Source: Crambe crambe
Taxonomy: Eukaryota; Porifera; Demospongiae; Poecilosclerida; Crambeidae
Direction: 5' to 3'
Length of the DNA stretch: 64,000 nt
NCBI GenBank assembly: GCA_963924555.1
Contig: OZ004590.1
Coordinates: 5,200,001-5,264,000 of the forward strand
How positions within the stretch are numbered: position 1 is the stretch's first letter; each line of letters opens with the position of its first letter. The notes below the pieces were generated by a model, which saw nothing but the letters and a program-made list of their open reading frames with translations, did no database searches and was not told the origin of the DNA. This document shows positions 1 to 11,800 of the stretch, piece after piece. The position numbers and the translations under genes are program-made.

Positions 1-278
1 GCAGAGCAAATGAGAGCCAGAAGAAGAGCAGAGTCAGAGCTGCCAGATTAGAGCATATGAGGGCTCATTATTTGAGAGACTAGCTACTGAGTCTGAACAG
101 GAGTGGTAGCCTGGGTTCAGAGAAGACACTCTAATGCTAACTGGGAATGCACCAACCTGAATAGCTAGCTATCGAAAGTCACTGTTGGGACTATATAATC
201 ATAAGTGAGGGAGGAGCACATTGAAATGACCACTGGCTGCTTGCTCGCCCAACTAATGCTATACGAGCATCTCTAGTA
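1..278. repeat. One arm of a dispersed inverted repeat (partner 39860-40155)
   Basis: Positions 1-278 match the reverse complement of 40155-39860 almost base for base, with a few small indels (for example extra bases near 118). The stretch encodes a broken arginine/glutamate/alanine-rich sequence in the sense direction of the partner, of the kind common at the start of large mobile-element ORFs. It is more likely transposon debris than a host gene. The left end of the element lies outside the window. Confidence 0.7.
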
Positions 279-314
279 TTTCCTGAATTGCAGACAGGAG
301 GTAAGGATCACTAT

Positions 315-385
315 TGCGCGCGCACACACGTACGTACGTACACGTGTGCTAGCGCGCGCATGCAGTATATGCGCATGCGCGCTTG
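315..385. repeat. Alternating purine-pyrimidine tract
   Basis: A run of GC/CA/TA/TG dinucleotides including GCGCGCGCACACACGTACGT and GCGCATGCGCGC. Such tracts can adopt left-handed DNA; no other function is visible. Confidence 0.6.
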
Positions 386-601
386 CACGGTCACGTTATC
401 ACCATCCCAGTGTTCACAGATGACTTTGCCTGTCCTGTGTGCGGGCACAAGTACGGCAGGAGCAACCTTCCTGCGGACCACATCACCAAGGTTCACCTCG
501 GCTGCGAACTCAAGCACCTGCTGCACCTTCTCACAACTCCTTGCGAGGAAACCTTTGAAAAGGCACTATCACTTAGAACAATATTGCACACAACTCTATA
601 G
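383..601 (+). CDS. Possible C2H2 zinc-finger exon, isolated
   Basis: An open stretch of about 70 codons contains a C-x2-C ... H-x4-H pattern (CPVCGHKY then HITKVH), which is the spacing of a C2H2-type zinc finger, and ends at a TAG at 599-601. A splice acceptor such as the cag before 411 or the cag before 420 could start the exon. No partner exons were recognised to the left (window edge, repeat DNA) or right. It could be part of a gene that extends outside the window, part of the mobile element at 1-278, or chance. Function is not assigned. Confidence 0.3.
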   Translation: MHGHVITIPVFTDDFACPVCGHKYGRSNLPADHITKVHLGCELKHLLHLLTTPCEETFEKALSLRTILHTTL

Positions 602-1616
602 CAAGTTATTGTATCATGTCACATCATAAGCCTGGTTATTTCATATTATGTTCTCTCTGTATGTATCCCTTGCGGGCTTTACAATGAAATTTGTCACGCG
701 ATCGCGATGCATCGGCCACGCGACATCTGATTCTTTTTAACGGCATTTATACATCAGTAGTGAGAGCTGATCATAACTAACACGCAAGTAGACTTTAATT
801 GTTTCCTTGTAATTGTAGACACTTCCCAACAAATAAACTGAGGAATTTTATCCTAATATGGCTCCAAAAAAGGAAGAAGGGTCACTATTAAATCACAGCC
901 TGCTAGCTATAATGTTACAGTATAGCCAGTTGGGTATTTAGTCAATAAGGAAAACGTCTATACTGTTTTGTATACTCCATGTACAGTAGTAGCATTCCTT
1001 ATTAAGGACTGTACATGGAGTATATAGTTATAACTACAAAAACATATTATTGTTCCAGCTAGGGGAGATAGTGTATTATGGAACAGTAAGACACTATGGA
1101 ACACTTTCATTATTTTGCTAGCTACATGTAGGAAAGTGGATCATTATAGCTACCCCTGTCCCACTGTTCATAAAACATCTTGACCATTGAATCACCTGGC
1201 TCGAATGAAGCAATTCAAATGTCACTTTTATGGGTTGTTAACTAACATCTTGGGTGGATTTATGACACAGAAGGAATCTTGTTACATAGCCTTGTATGTA
1301 ATCCACATCAAAAGTGCTGTATAATATATTTTGCAAACATCATTCAGAGTGTCCAAACCACAGGAACTTCATTACATAGTATTCAGAACCACACATCAGC
1401 AGGTAGCTAATCCAAGGTTAGCTAGAAGCACAGTCCAACAGCAAACACAATTGTGTACAGTATACATAGCTATTCCAATCACCCTAATGTAGCTAGATAG
1501 TTATATAAACTATACAGTCATAATTTTTGTACACTTCTTTAAAAAAAAAAAACAGTTTGTTAGTAAATTAACTATAGCTAGCTCACAGAAGGAGTTCAAT
1601 AATGTTACTCGGTATC
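602..1616. other. Non-coding spacer with one hairpin
   Basis: No convincing exon was seen. A 17-bp inverted repeat (TATACTCCATGTACAGT near 972 and its complement near 1007-1023) forms a short hairpin. The rest is AT-rich. Confidence 0.5.
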
Positions 1617-3515
1617 TTATTCTCTGGCCATTGCATGGCTGCTAAGCCCTTTCACCTCCTATTTTTATACACAAAAGAAGGATTGGATCAAATAACAAGA
1701 ATTATGTATGTTATAATTTATATCTGACCTGAGCTTCTTGGCAAATGGTAGGATAAAAACAAATCAGAGTACATAGGCAGTCACCGAGACAGGAACCCTA
1801 TGAAAAGAGCATAGCTATAGAGTGTAGATTGACACGTCATGCAAGTAGTTAGTACATGCATGCATAACATTATTATGCTGTAATTTGTAGTGAGACTGTT
1901 TGTAATAGCTAGCTAAACTGATAGGTTGTTTTTTGTTGTTTTTTGTTTTTTTAATTTCTAGTAAATTGGTGTATTTGGAGCAGTGTGATTTCATGCAACA
2001 CTTTCTTGGAATCTATAGTGCTTACACTTCATTAGGTTTGGGAAAGTGAATCTCAAGAAGTGTTCCATTATATAGCTAATGGCCCACCTGTTTCATAACA
2101 TACCCTTATCTACCTGACATGTTTAATGATTATAACAATGATAACTCAGCAGCCTTTCCAAGAGTGACAAGAGAAATGTCAAAGTAATATAATTTGACAG
2201 GTAGTACAAAGCAACCTGACACTTACAGTCACCTGATTAGAGCATAGCTAATACTGAGTTCTTATTGTAGGTGAATTTGAGAAAAAGGTAATGCTACAAT
2301 TTTCTGTCCAGACTCAGAATGTCAAATATGAACATGTTGAGATGACACAGCATACTACCTTCTGACTACAATTGGTCGATGCCTTATTATAGTCAGAACC
2401 TTTTAGGGAGAAAAAATATATATGCCCAAAGCAGTTGCCTTGCCTGGCTTGAGAAAGGAAATACATGCCAAAACCATTAAGTTGCCTTGCCTAGCAACAC
2501 AGGACTTTACAAAATTAGCTAGCTAGCTACATCTATAGAATCCACAAAATTCGATTATGATGTGTGGGTTTCCTCTACTGTATAGCTTCCATATGATGTG
2601 TGGGATTCATGCATGTAGCTAGCTAGTGTATAGCTTCTATAACAGTATACACTTCAGTGTCAACAGGATCTATTCTGCAGAGCCTCCAACTAGTTATACT
2701 GACCAAAAATACTGAAATTTAGATAAACTTACTAATTTATATTACATTACTTATAAAATGGCTGAAAATTCTGAAATTCATGGTAAAATACTGAAAATGT
2801 ACTGAAATCAGACTTCATAGGTTGGAGGCATGATTCTGAGTTCTAGTAGCTATCAAATTCCATCTGTCATAGCACCCACAAATTTGGCAGTATTCATGCA
2901 TGCATGACTTTTTGAATACTTCTCAGTAATCTTATTATGTAGCTAGTTAGCGTAATTCTACCCTCAATACCTTAGCCTCTGATAACAAGCTAGCTAGTTG
3001 GTGATGAACTTTGTAATTATATAAAAATAATCCCGATTATGAGTTCCAATTTACGACTCATGACCTTAAAAATGGGTTGTTTTATTTTTACAGTGTACAA
3101 CTTAAGTCAATCCACAGCTACATGTATGTAAGTATTCAACAAACTGTCTTACATCAATTCCTTTTTGTTCACGGATCTTGCCTCTGATGTGTGCACGTGT
3201 CCACCAGTTGAAGATAGGGACAAAGGTTGAAAGGCCACAAAGGAGGCAGCTGTCTCCTACAGCTTCAGCGTTCTTCCCAATGGTGTAGCATGGCACAATA
3301 AAGGTAATAATACCTAGAGAACGATATATTTCAAGGTACTGATTAATGCTCTAACTATTTATATTAAAACAGCCTACAATTTGGGATCTTGCATGCATAC
3401 CGATTACAGGACACCCTCTGAAGCTGGCTAGCCAATAGCTATGTAGTTGCAGTAGCTTACATGTTGTACAGTCATTGAAACAACCGCAGACTCCATTTTC
3501 CCATTCTCCTCCCAT
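1617..3515 (-). pseudogene. PLAC8-type cysteine-rich gene A (frame break in exon 2)
   Basis: Four minus-strand exons match genes B and C in order and size: 3461-3515 (starts MGGEWENGVCGC), 3153-3314, 1729-1797 (GSCLGDCLCTLIC...CQEAQ) and 1617-1658 (EVKGL..., TAA at 1617-1619). The cysteine patterns are those of the PLAC8/cornifelin family of small membrane-associated proteins. Exon 2 is 162 nt whereas B and C have 161: a run of four T on the coding strand (about 3300-3303) adds one base and puts the VPCYTIGKNAEAVG part out of phase with exon 1. Everything else looks conserved. It is either a recent pseudogene, a sequencing error in the homopolymer, or a gene with a different first exon. The intron between exons 2 and 3 (about 1.35 kb) shows no further coding sequence. 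Confidence 0.65.
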
Positions 3516-3731
3516 GATAAACTTAGGTTGGTGACAGTCTCAAGTTCAACAAAGCTGCACAACGGTGGAACGCTGGAAACTGATGTTGCAAAAGTGCGCA
3601 ATTCCAATTAGGAAAAAAACGCTTGGCCAATCTAAATTTAGCTGGCTAAACTTAGTAGAATCCTCTATAGGAAGTTCCATTTATTGTATGTATGTATGTA
3701 TGAAGTGTTAATGTTTGAGGTATGCGCATGC

Positions 3732-4720
3732 TCAGTAGGTAGCGAGACCGATAGGTGCGCGATTGCGCGAGTGACATGATTGTCGACCCTTTACACACTG
3801 TATTTTTGTGTTCACGGATAATAATATTATTTTTACATATACTAAATAGATCTATCTACGAACATTGTTACTTTTTTGAAAGGCATACACTTTATTCTCT
3901 AGCCATGGACTGGCTACCAATGGACTTTATCTCCTACATGAAGACATCATTGCATTGATTACACAGCTGATATAATAACTCTAACTGAAATGTTACCTGA
4001 GCTTCTTGACAGACAGTGCAAAGGGGGCACCAGTAAATGAGACAGCAGTCACCAACACAAGTACCCTGTAAATAGAAAAATTCATGGCCACTTGCGTAAG
4101 AGAAATTGCCATAATAGCTAAAATTCATGAAGTTATGAGGTGAGTCTAAGTAGCTATGCCAATGTAGCTACATGGACCCCACCCCCTATATCTTGAGCAC
4201 ACTCTCGTGATAAACTTTTGTCAACTAGCTACAACTATAATATTTGACAATGAAAATGCATGATAGTGAGAAAAGGCGAAGGTGCAAAGATACATTAATT
4301 GTAATACCTAGCAATCCATTACTAATGGTTAACTAATGGTCCAGTTGGAGTCCTGTTTAATAGCACATTAGTAATGGATAGCTAGGTATTACAGATGAAT
4401 TAGCTACACTGCATAGCTAGACTCTATACTAACTTACTGGAATTCCTCTCTGTTCACGGATCTTTCCTCTGATGTGTACACGCGACCAGAAATTAAGAAA
4501 GGGGACGAAAAAGGCCAGTCCACACAAAATGCAGCTATCTCCTACTGCTTCAGCATTCTTCCCAACAGTATAGAATGGCACTAGCCAGGTAACAATGCCT
4601 ACATACAATACTCATGAGTTACCACATCTGAATACATTTCTACAGCTATAGAAGTAGTCACTTACATGTAGTTAAGTCATTAAAACAGCTACAAAGACCT
4701 TGCTCCCACTCTCCAGACAT
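3732..4720 (-). CDS. PLAC8-type cysteine-rich protein B
   Basis: Four exons on the minus strand: 4666-4720, 4438-4598, 3997-4065 and 3732-3797. The sizes 55+161+69+66 nt give one 116-residue frame. All junctions are GT-AG with matching phase. The protein has the family's two cysteine clusters: an N-terminal W-E-x-G-L-C-x-C motif and a later G-D-C-C-x7-C-x2-C-Q-E-A-Q motif. Two hydrophobic stretches lie between and around them. PLAC8 proteins are small membrane-associated proteins; some plant and fungal relatives affect calcium or metal transport, but the role in sponges is not known to me. The last exon is the least similar to the other two copies (CVKGRQSC... against EVKG...), so its exact end is less certain. 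It sits 217 bp from gene A's start and shares its orientation. Confidence 0.8.
4298..4396. repeat. Hairpin in intron 2 of PLAC8 gene B
   Basis: The sequence GTAATACCTAGCAATCCATT is followed about 45 bp later by its near-perfect complement (AATGGATAGCTAGGTATTAC). It is a short fold-back, possibly a solo MITE remnant, inside the intron. Confidence 0.6.
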
Positions 4721-5319
4721 TGTATAGAAATATCAGAACTACTCTGCTCGCTGAATACAAATTGCTTGCGCATGCGTTGTGTGTGGCCCGACATAACAAA
4801 TTTTATTCATGATGAAGTGAGTTAGTGTCAATTGTTAACCTATCCTATCTATGAATAATCCAATGTACGTCCTAAAAGTGGCTAGCATCTTCCCTTTCCA
4901 GCTGTTTGAAAGTGCAAGTGACACTTCATGCACTAAATTTGATGTGAATCTATCACCTTTTGATAGCTACAGTCCAACCAAAGGTTGTCGACTTTATGTA
5001 CTTCTTGTTCAATGATATACATGTACCTGTGATATGAATATAAGATATGTCATTCATTGCCTGAGCTAGCAGTTTGCTAAATTTGGTATTGGCCAAAATT
5101 AATTTTAAACATCACCAGACACTGAGAATAATGCAGTGAAAAATGGTAATAAAGGTGGAGGTGACTTGAAATGTCTTATGAGGATAGTTCATCTGAGGTC
5201 AGGGTTTCTTTGATCATGTTCTCATCTGGGAGTGAAGAATGAGCTGTTGAGTGGTGATGATTGATGGCTCGTAGCCACAAAAAGACCTTGTCATCTCCTT
5301 GTAGAGAGATTGCACCCCC

Positions 5320-5354
<35 letters not shown>

Positions 5355-5480
5355 ACAGTCCAGAGCATGATCTAGCCAGCCAGCTAGCTGGTGACAATAT
5401 TAGTGGCTAGTAATGTGCTGTCATGTTGGGCTGCACACTCAAGTATTAAATCTTTGCCTGAAGATTTCTTCTTGCAGGTC
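4721..5480. other. Spacer upstream of PLAC8 gene B, with a C homopolymer
   Basis: No exon was seen. A run of 34 C lies at 5321-5354, preceded by other C-rich bases. The length of such a run is unreliable in any assembly. Confidence 0.6.
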
Positions 5481-6670
5481 TCTCACCTTATCCTTCCTAC
5501 ACTTTCAACATTTCATGGCACTTTAGATTGTTTATAAGTTACTGCTCTGATAATGTTCCTACACCTTCAACTAAAAGTGGCTTCTTTTCCTTGCATGAAA
5601 ATTAGACCATATCCTTCCTACATTTCATGGCACTTAAGATTGTTTATAACTGCTCTGATAATGTTCAACTAAAAGTGGCCTTTTTGCATGAAAATTACGT
5701 ATAGACCTTATCTTTCCTAAACTCAACATTAATTTTTATGGCAGTAGCTATCTCTCCTACACTTTAGATTATTTATAATGTTCCTATACAACTTCAACTA
5801 AAAGTGGCTTGTTCTCCTTGCATCTTGCATGAAAATTAGACCTTACAGGCCTGTAGCCAGCAGGGCTCCTCTTTGGTTCAGGAAATGATTATTGATTATA
5901 GCACAAGAATCTAGCTAAAGAAGATTATTAATCATGGCCAATCTAGCATATTCCTGGAAAGTTGAATCAACGATCATTAGCAATTAGATGAAATATAATT
6001 AATGCAAGACCTTAACACTATTCATGTTCAGTTGCTTCCATTAGTTCCTCGAGAGACCAGAAACATCGAGGGCCAGATCAAACCCATCAGCTACAGGCAT
6101 TATACACACTCTCCTGAGGGTAGGGCACATGACAGTGATCCCTGGATTATAAGACCCCTGCCCTCTTGCCTTATTAGACCACTTTCTTGGTCCTTTTATT
6201 TATCCTTTTATTATAGAGACCATCTGCAATATAAAACCACTTTCCACTTTCTGGCATCCGGGTGGTCTTATAATCCAGAGACCACTTTACTAGCATCAAG
6301 GGAATAGCTATACAATTGTAGGTGAGCATGCGGGGAGGGGGGGGGGAGTTAGCAAGAAGTGGTACCATCCTAATTATCTACTCATAATCTTCATAATTTC
6401 CTTGACTGCCTCATATGCAAAACATCAGTGGGCGTGGTTTAGGGTGTGGTCAGGCAAAAGTGGGCATGGCCATGAAGAATTTTCCTGCACAGATATCCTT
6501 CAGCCACTAAAATCCTGGCTACAGCCCTGCCTTATCCTTCTTACACTTTCAACATTTCATGGCAGTATTTAGATTATTTATAACTGCTCTGATGATGTTC
6601 CATATAGCTAGCTAACCACATAACCAAAGTGGATGCCTTGTATGAAAATTGGACCTTAACATTTCATGAC
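5481..6670. repeat. Degenerate tandem repeat array split by a transposon
   Basis: An imperfect unit of about 100-130 bp recurs at least three times between 5490 and 5845 and again at 6535-6660. The unit runs from 'cttatccttcctacactttcaac' type sequence through 'tttataactgctctgataatgttc' and 'aactaaaagtggc' to 'catgaaaattagacctta'. The element at 5846-6539 interrupts it. Nothing coding is visible. Confidence 0.6.
5846..6539. mobile_element. 694-bp TIR element with 5-bp target duplication
   Basis: The ends are CAGGCCTGTAGCCAG (5846-5860) and CTGGCTACAGCCCTG (6525-6539), inverted copies of each other with one mismatch. The element is flanked by the direct repeat CCTTA at 5841-5845 and 6540-6544. 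The neighbouring tandem-repeat units show the uninterrupted sequence, which supports a true insertion. No transposase frame is visible, so it is non-autonomous. A smaller fold-back (GGATTATAAGACC near 6142 and GGTCTTATAATCC near 6271) is nested within it. Confidence 0.65.
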
Positions 6671-7382
6671 AGGACCTATTAATTTAAGGAATGAATTATA
6701 GCTAGTTTGCTAGCTATTAAATAATGGATATGTGTGATGTGTGAATGAATCCTGCACTACAGTTGCTGGATCTAGATAGGTGGGGTTGCAGGACTAGGAG
6801 CATGAGGAAAGGTGTGCTCTAGTGGGGAGTGAAGTAGGGATAGAGTAGCAAGAAGGAGCTTGGAGGACCCACGTTGTCTTCACTGGTTGGTAGATATAGT
6901 TATCCAATGTGTAAATACAATCCAATGCACTCCGAAAGATATCTTTGAAGTGACACATGCATGGTCACAGGTGTGATCGTAAAAGGAAATCACAGTTAGT
7001 ATACACATAGTTACCCAATATGTGACCTTGAAAGTAAAAGCCAAAATGGATGTATCATGTATACATAGATTGTTTCCTTCTTCTTTGACTGCAGCCTTAG
7101 ATGATTATAGTATAACCGCATTAGTTCCTAGTTTAGTTAGCCCACACATGTAACATGCAGGGCTTGGATCCAGGGTTGAGGAGGTTGCAACCCCCCTTTT
7201 GTTCCCAAGCTAAATGCAATTTGACCATGCCTATACTTGCTTAGCCATGTCTACTTTATTTGACAACTTGTGAAGAAAGTAGCAGCTTAGGGTGCCCTAT
7301 TTAGCCATTAAAAATAATATAACAGGTAGCTAGCTAGCTAGATAGCTACCAAGACTAGCTATCACAGTCAACTGGATAATCT
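6671..7382. other. Non-coding spacer
   Basis: No coding sequence was recognised. Short AGCT-type repeats near 7325-7345 are typical of the window. Confidence 0.5.
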
Positions 7383-8738
7383 CTATTCCCTGCCCATTGA
7401 CTGACCACTGATACCTTTCACTTCCTATACAGTACACAAAATAAAATATGAATGGGTGATAGCCTGAATACAGTTAGCTACAGCTGTTATTACCTGAGCT
7501 TCTTGGCAAATGGTGCATAGAGAACAAAACATAACACAGCAACAGTCACTAAGGCAGGATCCCTGTAGTATATTAAATGTAACTGGATCATGCATACTCC
7601 TCATTATTACTATTAGACCTACTTCGACTCCTTTCTGTTCACGAATTTTTCCTCGGACATGAACACGAGACCAGAGGTTGACAAAGGGAACATAAAGTGC
7701 TAGTGCACACAGGCAACAGCTGTCTCCAACAGCTTCAGCATTCTTGCCAACAACATAACAGGGCACAAGCCAAGTAATGATACCTAGAAGTTATTTCAAT
7801 AGGCACAGATTTAAGAGCAACGATAGTACTAATTATCAAAATAGCTAATGAGAACTGTACAAATGCATAGCTGCTAGCTAAGCACCTGCTGGAGCTACAG
7901 CATGCACTGTATCCACAGAATGTACATTGTGATTTAGCGGTGTGTACATATATCATGTGTACATGAAGCAAACTATATATATACACACTATACTAGAGCT
8001 ATAGCTATTGTGCATCATAACTCGTGACATGTTTTCCATTGACTCTCTATTGCAGATACTGTTACAGATAGTATACAACATACACTATACCAAAGGTTAT
8101 GTCTATATATTGAAACTGTTGTGTGCATTGAATGACTTCATAAGTAGAGTATTATGATTGCCTATGCTGGTGATAAATTTAATTTAGCACCCTTTGTGTT
8201 GATGCAAAAAGAATTTCAGGCCTTGTTACCATGCCATCCACATTAATTTTGGTACCTAGAAGTTTTTTTTCCTGCACATTAAAACTACAGAATAGCTAGA
8301 CTTTATCAAAACTAACATGTAATTAACTCTGTTGACATGATGCACTTGAATTTCAGGATCAGAAATATCATAAGATTTACACAAATTCTATTTTGTGTTT
8401 ACTGTGTTCATGTGGCAAAATCATGCAGTGAATTAACTAGCAGTGTCTTCAATTCTCCATTTACAAAATCAATAGCCCATATTTGCATCTATTTATTTGT
8501 GGACTAAAATTCAGCTTGATTGTCATTTCTTAGCAAGTGCAAATGAGTAGTATATCAATAGAGTTGGAGAGGCTGCAGTAAGCTACTTCTTACTTCTTAT
8601 TTTTCATGCCTTTTCGATTCCCTAGAAGGGCTTTAGGGCCAGTTTTTGACTTATGAGTTAGCTAGCTAATAGACTACACTTACATGTGGTACAATCATTA
8701 AAGCAACTGCAGATTCCTTGTTCCCACTCTCCAGACAT
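7383..8738 (-). CDS. PLAC8-type cysteine-rich protein C
   Basis: Exons at 8684-8738, 7623-7783, 7494-7562 and 7383-7424 (55+161+69+42 nt) give a 108-residue protein. It starts MSGEWEQGICSCFNDCTT and ends EVKGISGQSMGRE. Splice sites and phases are identical to gene B. The WEQGIC N-terminal motif, the GKNAEAVGDSC...C segment and the GSCLSDCCC...CQEAQ motif identify a PLAC8-family protein. Intron 1 is about 900 bp and contains nothing else recognisable. It is the best-conserved of the three copies and probably functional. Its start lies 155 bp from the divergent ACTR10 start, so the two may share a bidirectional promoter. Confidence 0.85.
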
Positions 8739-8892
8739 GGCGCAACAGGCTGGGCAGAAGTAAAGTTTCTGGTGTTAAAAGTCGACAATAGAATTAGAAG
8801 TAGCTTGCGTTGTGCACGCGTACGCATGCGCATAATGTACTAGTCTCGCAGGCCACACCCCCAATTGCGAGACCAAGGATCTTGTGGCTAGA

Positions 8893-11800
8893 ATGACTAC
8901 TAGAAGTCTTGGAAGCCGATTACCAAGTAATGCAGATAGAGGATCAGTTGTCTTAGATGTAGGAACTGTCTACACAAGGTGAATAGTTAGATTTACAGTA
9001 TCAGTGAGGTCTATAATAAATACAATACAGATGTGGACTGTCTGGTGAATCAGCCCCAAGGTGCCTTATCAGAAGTCAAGTTACTATGAAACCATATGGC
9101 CAGGTATGACCCTTGAGATGTTAAAAAGAGAGTGTATCAGCCTGAGTCAGACTGTCTTCTAAATAATGCCCACCTAAATTGAACCTGTCGCTGGTAACTT
9201 CGCATGGTTATCATACCTGAACAGTACCTATTTCCTAGCCTTGTACCCACCCCACTAGTATTACTCCTGTTACCCCTTGTCAAAGAATAATATGTCTCTC
9301 TCACCCTATCAGATTCAGGATATATGGGATCCAAAGTATATAAACAGAGAGGAACTTTACCTTATTCTCTGTCGTTTCCTCCAAGAAATTTATCTCAAGT
9401 AAGTATCCTAAACATCAAGGTTCTTACTTTTGAGTCTTTTATATCTTTCATACAGATATCTCATGGTGAATTCTAAGGACCATCGAGTCGTTGTGATAGA
9501 GTCTCTCCTATGTCCTTCCAACTTCAGAAATACTCTGGCTAAAGTGCTGTTCAACCACCTGAATGTAAATCGTTTGATATTCTGTGACATCCCATCCCTT
9601 CTTAAATATTATCTTGTACATACAGGTACCTTATGCAGCTTTCATTCCTACACACCTCTTATGTACCTTCACCATTGGGAGAGCTTCAGCACTTGTGGTA
9701 GATGTGGGTTACAAAGAAACTACCATCTTGCCTGTATCCTCCAAAGCTAGCTAGACTGTCTGAATGGTCGATTAGTAAGAATGCCTGGGTTTCTTTCGGG
9801 ATGGGGGACTATCTTGCCAAGTTGATTTGTGTATGTTTTAATCTATCTATATCCCCCATCTTTAGTATAACAATCATTAGAATGGACAGTCATAAGAATA
9901 CTCATGCACTCATTGAGCCGTGAATCTGCAGAAATCATATCCCCATCTTTAAGAGATATTTTGTGTACTTAATATACTTGTATTTCCTTGACTTGGTTCT
10001 GTTGATAGGTGTATGAGGGTATTCCTATCGTTAGTGCTTGGCAGAATACATCCTATGCAGCTCAAGCACTACATAAGTACATCTTTAACCCACATAAATT
10101 ATGATATTATCTTCTCCCTTTCTTCTTCCTCCCTCTCCTTCCCATAGGAACTTGAAACTCCTTCTGCAAGAGAGGGCATTGGTGAGATTCTCTGAAACTG
10201 GGGAGGAGAAGCCTCTAGCAGCTGTTCAAAGTAAGTCTGGTGTGTAATTATAGAGAAATGCTAAGAATGGGTATCAAGTAGATTTTGCGTGTACTGTTCC
10301 TCTAGTCTCAGAGTGGGTATTTTCTTGAAGTGCAATCCTGGTGGGGGTCACTAACTATAGATGAATCAACCAGACCTATACATTGCCTTTCATTTTATGT
10401 AGTTGATGAGCTGATAGAATCTGTGCTTGAAGATATCACTGGTAAGAAATGGGTTATTGTATACTCTTGACGATCTTTACCAAATATCTAGCTCGAGTGT
10501 GTTTTGTGCGGCCGAAAGATATAGAAGAAGACAAAGTTCCGCCAGTGGTCTCATACCCCCTTAACTCAAAATATACTCTCCTCGTCGATGGATACACTCG
10601 GTATGTTTGACCTGATATACAGAGGTCAGGGTTCAGATGGACTGCCTTCTATACCAAGTAGAAAAATATGAAAAAAAAGAAAGCGTATTTGAGTGCAGAA
10701 GGATATTTGGTTAGGGTTTATCAGTTATCACTCTTGCTGGTGTGGTTTAGTATAGTGTCAAGTTTGATAAGAGCAGTTGCAACACTTCGGTAAGGGGTCA
10801 TTAAATTAAGCGTGAAAGTATGATGTCTAAAACATGTAGAGAAGCAGTAACATTATATTTTGCTCTGTATGTAATTTCAAAGTGTTTTGTGATTAGGGAC
10901 CATGCAGCCAATATACTGTTTGATGATGTTGGAGAAGATCAGCCTATTCCTCTTTATATTTTGGAGGCTCTTCTTAAGGTATAACTAGCTAGCTATGTAG
11001 TACCAGTAATAATTATTTTAGGGAAATGTCAGGGTTATCAGTTTTCAGTTACTCTCTAAGTCTAACAAATAACAGTTTACTCAAAATAAATATTAATAAT
11101 AATAACGGTTACATTAGGGTGATGAAAGTGTTTCGACTGAAAGTGGTATTGGCCTTTGACAGTTGTTGGACTTCATAGTATTACTTGTTTTCAATGCATG
11201 CAGTAATGGTGTGCTTTCTGGTGATTTATCGAGCTCTTGATTGCAACGATTTCTGAAACACTTGAGAATCCTTCGTAGGAGGCGTTTGGGACACAATGTG
11301 TATAGTAGTAAGGATAGCAAGTAGAAAAGCACTGTTACTAAAGATGTTCCAATACAGGCAATTAGTGTTCTATTGTAGAAGTGTTTGGGGCTCAATGCAT
11401 AAGCTGTACCACCAAGATATCCTAATGCAGTGGCAAGAAATAGAACCACATCTAGTGTGTTATGGAGCGATGATTTGTATGGTTTCATGACAACTGTCAA
11501 AGTAGCCATTCCCATGAATAAGATGCAGCCAAAGAAGTAGTAATACATATTCAGGGTGATGGAGAATATGATCAGGTTACCAAAACGTAGCAGCAGATTA
11601 ATGGCAGCAAAGTAGCGGCAATCTAGGGGTGATGTTCGGTAACAACCTTGGAAGGAATCCATAAACATATGCAGTAGGAGTTGGTGCCTAGACTTGCAAC
11701 AGCGATTTAGAAACCTCTGGAAGAAGTTGCACGGATACAGAAGAAGAATTAAAAGTGGAGTGATGTTGAAGATAAATGTCATTGTAAGAGCAAGGATGGC

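Noticed and set aside
5176..5397. Minus-strand frame with a polyglycine run
   Set aside because: Produced by the 34-base C homopolymer; no start context, splice sites or domain support.
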